From positions 186,001-250,000 of the forward strand of contig NZ_JAGEOK010000014.1 in assembly GCF_017573545.1 (NCBI RefSeq): a DNA stretch of 64,000 nt. The letters run 5' to 3'. This DNA comes from Actinomadura nitritigenes (GTDB taxonomy: Bacteria > Actinomycetota > Actinomycetes > Streptosporangiales > Streptosporangiaceae). Positions within the stretch are counted from its first letter, which is position 1, and each line of letters starts with the position of its first letter. Below the pieces are notes generated by a model. The model made no database searches and had not been told where the DNA came from. It worked only from the letters and a program-made list of their open reading frames with translations. This document shows positions 25,345 to 34,174 of the stretch, in pieces. The position numbers and the translations under genes were made by a program.

Positions 25345-25997
25345 TGGGTCCGGTCAAGGTGCTGCTCGTCGACGACGAATGGCTGGTGCGCGCGGCATTG
25401 CGCACCATGCTGTCGGGCCTGGACGACATCGAGGTCGCCGGGGAGGTCGCGGACGGCGCCGCCGTCCCGGAGGCGGTCCGCTCGACGGGCGCCCGCGTCG
25501 TCCTGATGGACATCCGGATGCCCGGGACCGACGGCCTCACCGCCACCGAGCGTCTCCGCGCCAGGCCGGACGCCCCCGAGGTCATCGTGCTGACGACCTT
25601 CGACACCGACGACATGGTGCTGGGGGCGCTGCGCGCCGGGGCGGCCGGCTTCCTCCTGAAGGACACCCCGCCCGCCGGGATCGTGGAGGCGATCCGGCGC
25701 GTCGCCATGGGCGAGCCGATCTTGTCCCCTTCGATCACCCGCAAGCTCATCTCGCACGTCCGGACGCTGCGCGGCGACGACACCGCACGCGACGCCGCAC
25801 GTACGCGACTCGCCGCGTTGACCGGCTCGGAGCGCCGTGTCGCGGCCGCCGTCGGGCGCGGCCTCTCCAACGCCGAAGTAGCGGCCGAGCTGCACATGAC
25901 GGTGGCGACCGTGAAGTCCTACCTGTCGAAGATCATGCGCCGGCTCGACCTCAACAACCGCGTGCAACTCGCCTTGCTCGTCCAGGACGCACAGTAG
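25344..25997 (+). CDS. NarL/LuxR-family response regulator
   Basis: 217 residues: receiver domain with phosphoacceptor Asp56 (VLMDIRMPG), conserved Lys in LLKD, and a C-terminal LuxR helix-turn-helix (VGRGLSNAEVAAELHMTVATVKSYL). ATG overlaps the kinase stop by one base (TGATG); GTG three bases earlier is possible. Partner of the adjacent kinase. The target is unknown; the carboxylesterase lipoprotein 43 bp downstream could be regulated. Confidence 0.93.
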   Translation: MGPVKVLLVDDEWLVRAALRTMLSGLDDIEVAGEVADGAAVPEAVRSTGARVVLMDIRMPGTDGLTATERLRARPDAPEVIVLTTFDTDDMVLGALRAGAAGFLLKDTPPAGIVEAIRRVAMGEPILSPSITRKLISHVRTLRGDDTARDAARTRLAALTGSERRVAAAVGRGLSNAEVAAELHMTVATVKSYLSKIMRRLDLNNRVQLALLVQDAQ

Positions 25998-26040
25998 CGC
26001 TCGCGTCCACGGACGAACACGCTCAGTGAAGGTGGTCTTC

Positions 26041-27588
26041 ATGGATTTCACCTCCGACCTTCCGCGTCTGGTCGCGGCCGCGGTCGTCGTGGTCGGGGTC
26101 GGCGCCTGCTCCCCGCACGCCACATCGATCATCGAGGCCAGACAGGCCCTCCGCGGTCCGCAGGGTCCGCAGGGTCCGCAGGGTCCGCGGGAGACCGTCG
26201 AGACCGACAAGGGCCGGGTCAAGGGCGTCGCGGCCGACGGGGTCATCAGGTTCCAGGGCATCCCGTACGCGGCGCCTCCCATCGGCCGGCTGCGCTGGCG
26301 GCCACCGGCCGCCGCGGCCCCGTGGAAGGGCGTGCGGAGCGCCGCGGAACCCGGACCGATCTGCGCGCAGCCGGGAGCGAAGGGATCCTCGGAGGACTGC
26401 CTGTACCTCGACGTCACCGCACCGGCTCGGGCCGGCAGGCGCCCCGTGGTGGTGTGGTTGCACGGCGGTGCCTTCAGCTCCGGTTCCGGTTCTGAGTACG
26501 ACGCGGCCCGGATGGCGGAGAAGGGCGATGTGGTGGTGGTGACCGTCAACTCGCGGCTGGGTGCTCTCGGCTTCTTCGCCCACCCCCGGCTGCGGGACTC
26601 GGGTGACTACGGTCTGCAGGACCAGCAGGCCGCTCTGCGGTGGGTCCGCGCCAACGCCGCGGCGTTCGGTGGCGACCCGGGCAAGGTGACGCTGATGGGG
26701 CAATCTTCCGGCGGCGCGAGCGTCTGCGCCCAGCTCACCTCGCCGCAGGCGGCCGGCCTGTTCCACCGTGCGATCATCGAGAGCGGTTCGTGCCTGCAGA
26801 ACTGGCCCAGGAACATGCTCGCCCCCGGCGACGCCGCCTCCCGGTACTGGGCACCGGTTACGGAACTCGCGGCCAAGGGCAGGACGGCGCTGGGCTGCCG
26901 GACGCTGGGCTGCCTGCGCGCGAAGCCCACCGCAGAGGTTCTCTCCCTCAACGGGGCCTTCCACCAACCCGCCTACGGCACCGCCGTCCTTCCCAAGAAC
27001 CCCGTCGCGGCTCTGGCTGAGGGCGCATTCCATCGGGTGCCCGTGCTCCAGGGCAACACCAAGGACGAACATCGGCTGTTCGCCGCGCTGTTCACACTCG
27101 ACAGGCCCATCACGGCGGCCCGTTACCGCCGTCTGCTGACCGAGACGTTCGGTGAGCAGCAGGCGGCCCGTGTCGCCCGGCGGTACCCGCCGGGACGCTC
27201 GGCGAGCCTGGCCTGGGCGGCGGTGGGAACCGACCGGGCCTGGACGTGCCCCACGCTCGCCGCTGACCGCCTCCTGGCGAGGCACGTGCCCGTGTACAGC
27301 TTCGAGTTCGCCGACGAGCGCGCCCCGGCGCCGGATCTCAAGCCCGGCTTCCCCATGGGCGCCTATCACGGCTCGGAGCTGCCCTACCTGTTCGGCATGG
27401 CGAACGTCCGCCTGGCCCCTGCGCAGGTCCTGCTGTCCAACCGCATGATCGCGGCGTGGACGAGGTTCGCCCGGACCGGTGCCCCGGGCGGAGGCTGGCG
27501 ACCGTTTCCGGAGACCATGCAGCTGACCCCGGGCCGCGACCTGCCTGTCGATGCCGGCGCCGAGCACCACTGCGCGTTCTGGCGGTGA
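26041..27588 (+). CDS. Type B carboxylesterase lipoprotein with GPQ linker
   Basis: 515 residues. A short signal ending in lipobox GVGAC (Cys23) predicts a membrane-anchored lipoprotein. Residues about 38-51 are a collagen-like GPQGPQGPQGP linker, then the catalytic domain: FQGIPYA, EDCLYLDV, HGGAF, GQSSGG (Ser222), NTKDEH and YHGSELPYLF with the catalytic His. A full-length member, unlike the one at 15052. ATG start; GTG at 26026 would add five residues. It follows the two-component pair on the same strand by 43 bp. Confidence 0.92.
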   Translation: MDFTSDLPRLVAAAVVVVGVGACSPHATSIIEARQALRGPQGPQGPQGPRETVETDKGRVKGVAADGVIRFQGIPYAAPPIGRLRWRPPAAAAPWKGVRSAAEPGPICAQPGAKGSSEDCLYLDVTAPARAGRRPVVVWLHGGAFSSGSGSEYDAARMAEKGDVVVVTVNSRLGALGFFAHPRLRDSGDYGLQDQQAALRWVRANAAAFGGDPGKVTLMGQSSGGASVCAQLTSPQAAGLFHRAIIESGSCLQNWPRNMLAPGDAASRYWAPVTELAAKGRTALGCRTLGCLRAKPTAEVLSLNGAFHQPAYGTAVLPKNPVAALAEGAFHRVPVLQGNTKDEHRLFAALFTLDRPITAARYRRLLTETFGEQQAARVARRYPPGRSASLAWAAVGTDRAWTCPTLAADRLLARHVPVYSFEFADERAPAPDLKPGFPMGAYHGSELPYLFGMANVRLAPAQVLLSNRMIAAWTRFARTGAPGGGWRPFPETMQLTPGRDLPVDAGAEHHCAFWR

Positions 27589-27607
27589 CCTGGCGACGCC
27601 GACCGGA

Positions 27608-27643
27608 CGCCGGGCCGGGGCGATCGGCCGCCCCGGCCCGGCG
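27608..27643. terminator. Bidirectional terminator hairpin
   Basis: Perfect 15-bp arms CGCCGGGCCGGGGCG (27608-27622) and their complement (27629-27643) around a 6-base loop, between the convergent carboxylesterase and tautomerase genes. Confidence 0.85.
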
Positions 27644-27654
27644 CGGCAGACGGG

Positions 27655-27861
27655 TCAGCTGCGGCCGAGCATCTCAGCGGTGAGGACGTTGCCGCCGATC
27701 CCCCAGCCGCCATCGGGAACCTCGTCGACGAGGACCAGGGTGGTCGCCCTGGCGCGCTCGCCGTACACGTCGGCGTAGGCGTCGGTGACGGCGTCGATGA
27801 GCTTCTTCTTGGACTCGGGGGTCAGGGTGTCGGCCGGGACCTTGAGGTTGGCGAACGGCAT
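27655..27861 (-). CDS. 4-oxalocrotonate tautomerase family protein
   Basis: 68 residues. MPFANLKVPADTLTPESKKKL has the Pro after the start Met that acts as catalytic base in the tautomerase superfamily. Length matches the single-domain 4-OT group. Members interconvert enol and keto acids in aromatic degradation, but the substrate is unproven. It lies 27 bp downstream of the SDR genes on the same strand and probably belongs to their operon. Confidence 0.9.
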   Translation of the reverse strand: MPFANLKVPADTLTPESKKKLIDAVTDAYADVYGERARATTLVLVDEVPDGGWGIGGNVLTAEMLGRS

Positions 27862-27888
27862 GATGACGACCTTTCTCGTGATGGTGAT

Positions 27889-28794
27889 TCAGAGTGAGGC
27901 GGTCGAGGACAGCAGGTCCTCGATGCCCACGCGGTGGTAGAACTCGGCGCGGATCCGGTCGGCGACGATGGAGACCACCTCGCTGCCGTCCTTACTGGGG
28001 TCGACGTGGCTGCGGAACGGCCGCCGGCCCGCCGGGAGGCCGACGATGCGGACGATCTCGCCGGCGACGGACTCCGCCCTCGCGTCCGGTGGGATCAGGC
28101 GGTTCAGCCGGCCGGTGAGGCCGGCGCGGAGCTCGCCGTAGGGCTCCTCGTACGCCTTGTCGCGGACCGCGTCCGATGGTCCGCCCGCGTTGGCGAAGTG
28201 GTTGGTGCCCGAGGTGAAGGCGCCGGGGACGACGATGGAGGTATCGATGCCGAACCGGATGAGCTCGGCGGCGTAACTCTCCGCGAGGGCGTCCATGGCG
28301 GCCTTGGCCGCGAAGTACGGGGCGAGGAACGGCGGGTGGCCGCCTCGGGTGGAGGAGCTCCCCACCCACACCAGCAGTCCGGAACCCTGGCCGCGCAGGT
28401 GCGGCAGCGCGGCGCGGTTGACCCGCTGGGCGCCGAGGACGTTGACGTCGTAGACGGCGGCGAGGTCCTCGGCCGTGAACGCCTCGGCCGGCCCCAGGAC
28501 CATGTGCCCCGCGTTGTGGACGACGGCGTCGAGGCGGCCGTACCGGTCCAGGACGGTGCCGACGGCCAGGTCGGCGGACTCCTGCGACCGCACGTCCAGT
28601 TCGACCGCCGACAGCGCGAGGTCCTCCTCGGCGGCGAGCCGGTGCAGGGCGGCGACGGCGGGCGCGTTGCGGTCCGCGGTCCGCCTCATGCCGGCGGCGA
28701 CGGCGTGCCCGTCCCGTGCCAGGGCCACGGCCGTCAGCCGGCCGAACCCGCTGGAGGCCCCGGTGACGACGATGACCTGTCGCGCGGCGGCCAT
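27889..28794 (-). CDS. SDR family oxidoreductase
   Basis: 301 residues. TGASSGFGRLTA nucleotide motif near residue 11, NAGHMV near 95 and a catalytic YFAAK around 165. It is longer than most classical SDRs owing to a C-terminal extension. The start overlaps the stop of the upstream SDR by one base. Both are in an operon with the 4-OT protein, divergent from a TetR regulator. Confidence 0.9.
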   Translation of the reverse strand: MAAARQVIVVTGASSGFGRLTAVALARDGHAVAAGMRRTADRNAPAVAALHRLAAEEDLALSAVELDVRSQESADLAVGTVLDRYGRLDAVVHNAGHMVLGPAEAFTAEDLAAVYDVNVLGAQRVNRAALPHLRGQGSGLLVWVGSSSTRGGHPPFLAPYFAAKAAMDALAESYAAELIRFGIDTSIVVPGAFTSGTNHFANAGGPSDAVRDKAYEEPYGELRAGLTGRLNRLIPPDARAESVAGEIVRIVGLPAGRRPFRSHVDPSKDGSEVVSIVADRIRAEFYHRVGIEDLLSSTASL

Positions 28795-29528
28795 CAGATG
28801 ATGCCGCCGTTCGCGCGCACGACCTGCCCGTTGACCCAGTGCCCGGCCGGGCTCGCCAGGAAGGAGACGACCTCGGCGATGTCCTCGGGGGTGCCGAGCC
28901 GCTCCAGCGGCGGCTGCTTGGCGAGATGCTCGATCGTCGCCTCGTCCTTGCCGTCCAGGAACAGTTCGGTGGCGGTCGGGCCGGGCGCGACGGCGTTGAC
29001 CGTGATGTCGCGTCCGCGAAGCTCGCGGGCGAGCACCAGCGTCATCGCCTCGACGGCACCCTTGCTCGCGGCGTACGCCCCGTAGGCGGGGAACTGAAGG
29101 CCGACCACAGAGGTGGACAGGTTGACGAGCGCGCCGCCGTCGCGCACGCGGCGCGCGGCCTCCCGGGCCATCACGAACGCGCCGCGGATGTTGGTTCGGT
29201 GCAGGGCGTCCAGCTCGTCCAGATCGAGGTCGGCGATCGGGGACAGCGCCAGCCGTCCCGCCGAGTTGACGACCACGTCGACCCCGCCGAAGGACTTCTC
29301 GGCGGCGTCGAACATCTCCGCGACGGCGCCCTCGTCGGCGACGTCGGCCTGGACCGGGATCGCCCGGCCGCCGGACGCCGCGATCTCCTCCACCACCCGC
29401 GCCGCGGCGGAGGCCGCCCCCTGGAACCCCACCGCGACCGCGAAGCCGCGTGCCGCCAGCGCCGCCGCAATGGCCTTGCCTATCCCGCGGGAGCCGCCGC
29501 TGACGACGGCCACACGCTGATCACTCAT
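28794..29528 (-). CDS. SDR family oxidoreductase (FabG-like)
   Basis: 244 residues, classical SDR length. SGGSRGIGKAIA near residue 10, NSAGRLALSP near 88, YAASKGAVEA (Tyr/Lys) near 155, and the C-terminal GHWVNGQVVRANGG typical of FabG-like reductases. First gene of the SDR/SDR/4-OT operon. ATG overlooks a divergent promoter with an inverted repeat shared with the TetR gene at 29639. Confidence 0.92.
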   Translation of the reverse strand: MSDQRVAVVSGGSRGIGKAIAAALAARGFAVAVGFQGAASAAARVVEEIAASGGRAIPVQADVADEGAVAEMFDAAEKSFGGVDVVVNSAGRLALSPIADLDLDELDALHRTNIRGAFVMAREAARRVRDGGALVNLSTSVVGLQFPAYGAYAASKGAVEAMTLVLARELRGRDITVNAVAPGPTATELFLDGKDEATIEHLAKQPPLERLGTPEDIAEVVSFLASPAGHWVNGQVVRANGGII

Positions 29529-29549
29529 GGCGAAACCCCCTGCTCTTAT

Positions 29550-29576
29550 CGTCGATACGGAACATTCATATCGACG
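29550..29576. promoter_or_regulatory. TetR-type operator between SDR operon and TetR gene
   Basis: CGTCGATA (29550-29557) and TATCGACG (29569-29576), eight-base arms with an 11-base spacer, in the 110-bp divergent gap. It is probably bound by the TetR protein encoded at 29639. Confidence 0.65.
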
Positions 29577-29638
29577 TTATGACCTCACCGTAGCACAGGT
29601 TCGTAGCATCGTTAGCGGATGGCGGTATCATCGATCTC

Positions 29639-30343
29639 ATGGCAGAGACGGACCCGCTCCGCGCGGCGATGATCGAGGCCGCGGAGCGGCAGCTGGCGTC
29701 GTCCTCGGACCACGAGATCGCGACGCGTGCGGTCTGCGAGGCCGTCGGCGTGAGCCAGCCCGTGCTCTACCGGCTGTTCGGTGACAAGCGCGGGCTGCTC
29801 GACGCCGTCGCCGACCACGGGTACGAGCGGTACACCGCGCTCAAGGCCGCCCAGGAGCAGACCGGCGACCCGGTCGCCGACCTGCACGCCGGCTGGGACG
29901 GCCACATGGCGTTCGCCCAGGAGAACCCGGCCCTCTACCAGCTGATGTTCACGCCGCGGCCGTGGTCGCACTCGACGGCGCGAGAGCGCGTGATGGACCT
30001 GCTGGTGGCCGCGCTCACACGGTGCGCGGCGGCGGGCGCGCTGAGACTGGAGCCGCGAACCGCCGGTCAGCTGATCCTGTCGGCGAACGTCGGGACCGCC
30101 CTGGACCACATCGCCCACCCGGCCCTGTTCGAGGACCCGGCGCTCTCCCACCGCATGCGGGACGCCGTGTTCTCGCACGTGCTGACCACCACGACCGCTC
30201 AGGACGGCGCCGACCCGCTGCACACCGCCGCGCTGCGCCTGCACGCGCAACTCGACCTCACCGGGACCGAGGCCCTGGAGCCGGTCGAGACCGCCCTCCT
30301 GCGGCGATGGCTCGAACGCATCACGCAACCCGGCCACCGGTGA
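29639..30343 (+). CDS. TetR family transcriptional regulator
   Basis: 234 residues. HTH region EIATRAVCEAVGVSQPVLYRLFGDKRGLLDAV near residues 25-57, then a TetR C-terminal effector domain. Divergent from the SDR operon, with a shared palindrome. It likely represses that operon and itself in the absence of the SDR substrate or a related ligand. Confidence 0.9.
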   Translation: MAETDPLRAAMIEAAERQLASSSDHEIATRAVCEAVGVSQPVLYRLFGDKRGLLDAVADHGYERYTALKAAQEQTGDPVADLHAGWDGHMAFAQENPALYQLMFTPRPWSHSTARERVMDLLVAALTRCAAAGALRLEPRTAGQLILSANVGTALDHIAHPALFEDPALSHRMRDAVFSHVLTTTTAQDGADPLHTAALRLHAQLDLTGTEALEPVETALLRRWLERITQPGHR

Positions 30344-30445
30344 CGGCGGGCGGATCCGCCGGGGCAGGTCGTCGAGACCGCCCTGAGGGCTCTGGACCCG
30401 CCGCACCCCGCCGCCCAGCGTGATCACCGGCAGCCGGGTGGAGCG

Positions 30446-31597
30446 TCACCAGGTGTAGACGACGCCGGGCCGGGTGCTGTCGGCGGGCAGGGAGAAGGCG
30501 GTGCGCCTGCCGGTCTGGAGATCCAGGCGCGCCCAGCCATCGCCTCGCCGGTAGAAGACGTGCCTGCCGGTCGCGTCGGCAGCCGGCAGTTCGAGGAAGG
30601 CGGGGACGTCCTTCCACTCGTCCAGGGTCCGGGCGCCGCCCCCATCGGACGGCAGCAGCACGAGCCTGACCTCCTGCCTCGTCTGCCGCAGGGCGAGCCG
30701 GTCGCCGCTCGGCAGCAGGACGGCCCCCAGCGGATCACCGGCGGCAGGCACGTCCCGGCCCGCCGGGAGCGCCCCCTCCCTGCTCTGGACGGCCAGGTCG
30801 CCGGCTGTGCCGTCGGCCGACCAGTGCACCTGGCGGCCGTCCTCGCTCCAGGAGATCGCGTCGAGGCCGGAGCGGCTGCTCCAGGCGCGCTCCTTGCCGG
30901 TGCGCAGGTCACGCACCACGAGCACGTCGCCGCCGTGTCCACTGAGCGCCAACGCGAGGCGGGTGGCGTCCGGCGACGGCGCCAGCGCGGTGACGCTCGG
31001 CCAGGCAGAGGGCGCCTGCGTCGTCTCCGGCGCGGGCGAGGCCGCAGGCAGGTCCCGGGACCGGGGGACGCGGGCGACGAGCAGCGCCTTGCCGGGACGT
31101 CCCTTCTCGTCGACGCGGGTCCGGGCGACGAACTGCGGCGACGAGGCGCCCCCGCCCTTGGCCTTCACGGTGAAGAACAGCGTGCGGTTGTCGGTCGCGC
31201 TGGTCAGGCCCGCCCAGTCCTGCACGTAGCCGGCCGGTGGTTCGACCGTGCCCAGCGTCCGGCCCGTCGCCGCCTGCACGACCCGGGTCGGGGACTCGCC
31301 GTCGCTGCGGAACAGCAGCGTCGGGGACGCGGCCGGCCGGATCGGCGTCACCGCGCCGATCGTCAGGCCCGGTTCGTCCGCCTGCCCGCCGTGGCCTCGC
31401 GCCGTGAGCACGGCGGCGAGCAGCACGGCCGTACCGGCGGCCGCCAGCGCCGGAAGCAGCAGACGGGGACGGCGAACGCGGCGGCGCCGGGTGCGGGGGG
31501 CGGGCGCGGTGTCCCAATCCGGTTCGCACGGCGCCGGTACGGCGGCGGTCCTGGCCTCGAACGCGGCACGCAGCCGGTGCTCGATGTCCGTCGTCAT
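30446..31597 (-). CDS. Membrane-anchored propeller-like protein coupled to ECF sigma
   Basis: 383 residues. A charged cytoplasmic N-terminus (about 55 residues) is followed by one transmembrane helix (LLLPALAAAGTAVLLAAVLTA) and an extracytoplasmic domain with repeated short strands of WD40/Tol-type propeller character (ALAPSPDATRLALAL, ISWSEDGRQVHWSADG). Start overlaps the sigma stop (ATGA). This is the gene position of an anti-sigma or sensor, but no zinc anti-sigma motif is visible. It probably modulates the sigma factor through the cytoplasmic tail. Confidence 0.75.
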   Translation of the reverse strand: MTTDIEHRLRAAFEARTAAVPAPCEPDWDTAPAPRTRRRRVRRPRLLLPALAAAGTAVLLAAVLTARGHGGQADEPGLTIGAVTPIRPAASPTLLFRSDGESPTRVVQAATGRTLGTVEPPAGYVQDWAGLTSATDNRTLFFTVKAKGGGASSPQFVARTRVDEKGRPGKALLVARVPRSRDLPAASPAPETTQAPSAWPSVTALAPSPDATRLALALSGHGGDVLVVRDLRTGKERAWSSRSGLDAISWSEDGRQVHWSADGTAGDLAVQSREGALPAGRDVPAAGDPLGAVLLPSGDRLALRQTRQEVRLVLLPSDGGGARTLDEWKDVPAFLELPAADATGRHVFYRRGDGWARLDLQTGRRTAFSLPADSTRPGVVYTW

Positions 31598-32124
31598 CGC
31601 TGTCCTCCCAGCAGGTCTTCCATGCCGCGCAGCGCGCGGGAGATCGTGGACGAGACGGTGCCGCGGCTCACACCGAGCGCGGCCCCGATCTCGGCGTCGT
31701 CCAACCCGAGATAGAAGCACAGCACGAGCACCTCGCGCTGCCGCCGGCTGAGCCGGTCCAGTGCGGCGAGCACCGCGGCGTGCTCCTCGCGGCGCAGCGC
31801 CTCGGCGTCCGCCGCGCTCTCGGGCACCGGGTGCAGCCTCCGGGTCCGCGCGGCGGTCCGGCGGCGGCGCAGCGCCGACCGGCAGCCGTTGACCACCGAC
31901 GTGCGCAGATACGCCTCGGGACTCTCGGGCGGACCCTTGCGCTTCCAGCGGCGATACAGGCCGATGTAGGCCTCCTGCACCACCTCCTCGGCGAGCCCCT
32001 CGTCACCGACGAGCAGCACGGCGATGTGCACGAACTTGCGGGCGTGGCTCTGGAACAGCGCGGACAGAGCGTCCGCCGGCCGATCCGCCATGTGCGGATC
32101 GGACAAGGGCACTGTCGTCGGCAC
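31594..32124 (-). CDS. ECF sigma factor (SigE-like)
   Basis: 176 residues. Region 2: LFQSHARKFVHIAVLLVGDEGLAEEVVQEAYIGLYRRW; region 4: LDRLSRRQREVLVLCFYLGLDDAEIGAALGVSRGTVSSTISRAL. GTG at 32124 is chosen because GGGAAGG lies about 11 bases upstream; ATG at 32091 is the alternative with no ribosome binding site. Coupled to the membrane protein gene downstream, forming a sigma/regulator module. Confidence 0.9.
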   Translation of the reverse strand: MPTTVPLSDPHMADRPADALSALFQSHARKFVHIAVLLVGDEGLAEEVVQEAYIGLYRRWKRKGPPESPEAYLRTSVVNGCRSALRRRRTAARTRRLHPVPESAADAEALRREEHAAVLAALDRLSRRQREVLVLCFYLGLDDAEIGAALGVSRGTVSSTISRALRGMEDLLGGQR

Positions 32125-32256
32125 GTGTGGGGCCGCCTTCCCTAGGGGCTTTACCAACAAAGACGTCCGGCCGGCCCGGCTGCTGAATCCAGAACCCCGC
32201 AACGCATCTCCGAAGCCCTGAGCCACCAGCCGGCCCCCAGGTCGCCGTTCATGCGG

Positions 32257-33849
32257 TCATCGGGCGGCGACGGTCTCGGTGTCCTCCGCCTCGTCCGGCG
32301 CGGCCGCGGGGGCGGTGTTCTTCGGGCCGCGCAGGGCGATGTAGACGAGCAGCACGGCCATGACGGCGACGCCTGCCCACATGGACTGCTGCCATCCGTC
32401 GACGTAGGACTGCCTTGCGGCGTCGACCAGGGCCTGCGCGTGCGATCCTGCGCCGGCCGAGACCTGGAGGGCGTTGGCGATGCCCTCCCGAGCGGTGTGC
32501 GCGGTCTCCTGGGGGATGCCGTGCAGCCTGTCGTCGATGGCGTTGCGGTAGCCGGCCGTCAGGATCGCGCCGAGCATGGCGACGCCGAGTGCGGTGCCGA
32601 ATTCTCGGGTGACGTCGTTGAGGGCGGAGGCCACGCCCTGTTTCTCGCGCGGCAGGGAGCGGGTGATGGCCTCGGTGGAGGGAACCATGGCCAGGGCCAA
32701 GCCGATGCCCATGACGATGATGCCGGGCAGGATCGACAGGTAGCCGCCGTCGACGGAGACGAACAGGGCCATGAGCGCCAGGCTGCCGCCGGTCAGCGCG
32801 ATCCCCGCGGCCATCGTCGCACGTGGGCCGATCCGCGCGGCCAGCCTGGGGGCCAGGCCGGACGCCACCATCATGGCGATGGCCAGGGGCATCAGCGCCG
32901 CCGCGGACCGCAGTCCCGACCAGCCGAGCACGGCCTGCAGGAACGGGAAGAGGACCACGGAGATGCCCGTCTGGACGCCGAAGACCACGACCAGCGTGAT
33001 CGAGCCGCCGGCCAGGCCGCGCTCACGGAACAGGCGCACGTCCAGCAGCGAAGCGTCCCGGCGGCGCAGTTCCCAGGACACGAAACCGGCCGTGGCGGCG
33101 AGGCCGACGGCGAGGCTGACCAGGGTCCTGGCCGCGGTCCAACCGCGTTCCGGGCCCTCTTGCAGGACGAAGATGAGGGCGGCCACGGCGACGATGGACA
33201 GCAGCGCGCCGACGGTGTCGAAGGCGTGGGGCGAGCGCTCGCGGGAGTTGGGAACCGCCTTCAGCGCCATGACCAGGGCCACGACGACCAGGGCCACGGG
33301 CAGGACGAACAGCCAGCGCCAGTCGGCGACGTCCACCAGGAGCGCGGACAGGAACATGCCCAGGATGCCGCCGCCTCCGGCGACACCGGTCCACACGCCG
33401 ATCGCCTTTCCGCGCTGCTCCTCGGGAAAGGTGGAGGTGATGACGGCCAGGGTGACGGGCATGATCGTTGCCGCGCCGGCACCGCTGACCGCGCGCGCGG
33501 CCAGCATCACCGCGGCGTTCGGAGCCAGGCCCGACGCAACGCTCGCGACGCCGAAGACGGCCAGCCCGGCGATCAGCATGGGCCTGCGGCCCAGGCGGTC
33601 ACCGATCGCACCGAGCGGCAGCAGCAGTGCGGCCAGGACAAGGGTGTAGACGTTGATGATCCACAGGACCGTGCCCTGCGAGGTGTCGAAGTCGACGGCC
33701 ATGTGCGTCTGGGCGACGATCAGCCCGGACACCGACGCGATGACGGCCATCAGCGCGATCGAGACGGTGGTCAGGATCGTGCGCAGCTGACGCGCGTCCG
33801 GCGCGTCCCCGCCGCTCTCCCCGGCCGCTTGTGCAGCGTTCGTGCTCAT
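32257..33849 (-). CDS. MFS drug transporter, DHA2 family
   Basis: 530 residues. A hydrophilic N-terminus of about 25 residues precedes TM1. The cytoplasmic loop GDRLGRRPMLIAG is motif A, and SAGAGAATIMPVTLAV-type segments fit the DHA2 fold. GAGAGGAATCC precedes the ATG. Unlike the other pumps here, TM1 reads VSGLIVAQTHMAVDF rather than LDxTIVNVAL, so it belongs to a separate DHA2 branch. No adjacent regulator is evident, apart from the ECF module downstream on the same strand. Confidence 0.9.
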   Translation of the reverse strand: MSTNAAQAAGESGGDAPDARQLRTILTTVSIALMAVIASVSGLIVAQTHMAVDFDTSQGTVLWIINVYTLVLAALLLPLGAIGDRLGRRPMLIAGLAVFGVASVASGLAPNAAVMLAARAVSGAGAATIMPVTLAVITSTFPEEQRGKAIGVWTGVAGGGGILGMFLSALLVDVADWRWLFVLPVALVVVALVMALKAVPNSRERSPHAFDTVGALLSIVAVAALIFVLQEGPERGWTAARTLVSLAVGLAATAGFVSWELRRRDASLLDVRLFRERGLAGGSITLVVVFGVQTGISVVLFPFLQAVLGWSGLRSAAALMPLAIAMMVASGLAPRLAARIGPRATMAAGIALTGGSLALMALFVSVDGGYLSILPGIIVMGIGLALAMVPSTEAITRSLPREKQGVASALNDVTREFGTALGVAMLGAILTAGYRNAIDDRLHGIPQETAHTAREGIANALQVSAGAGSHAQALVDAARQSYVDGWQQSMWAGVAVMAVLLVYIALRGPKNTAPAAAPDEAEDTETVAAR

Positions 33850-34174
33850 GGATTCCTCTCAGAAGGGGCGTGCGGAATCGGCGCCTAGACCAGAAGCGGC
33901 GGCAGGGCGCTGATGTGGGAGGCGACCAATCGCCGGCCGCGGCGGACGCGCCGGCTGACGCGGTCAGGTCGATGGCGGTGCCGGTCGGCCGAGAACGCCG
34001 ATGCGATGCTTCATGTGAGGCTCCCGTCGGTTCGCTTGCCCTCGGCGACTTGAGCGGGACAGCGCCCCGATTCCTGACAGGAACCGCATGTGGCATGGGT
34101 CATAGCGCCGACGACGGGCGGCACGTGCCGGCGGTCGGCCGGAGCGGTCACCGATGGCCCGGCTGGGCGGCCCG
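33850..34174. other. Non-coding stretch upstream of pump
   Basis: 325 bp between the pump start and the decayed dehydrogenase. On the minus strand an ATG near 34013 opens MKHRIGVLG and then a stop, reminiscent of the first residues of an NADH dehydrogenase-like protein. This could be another fragment of the neighbouring pseudogene, but the match is too short to call. Confidence 0.35.
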
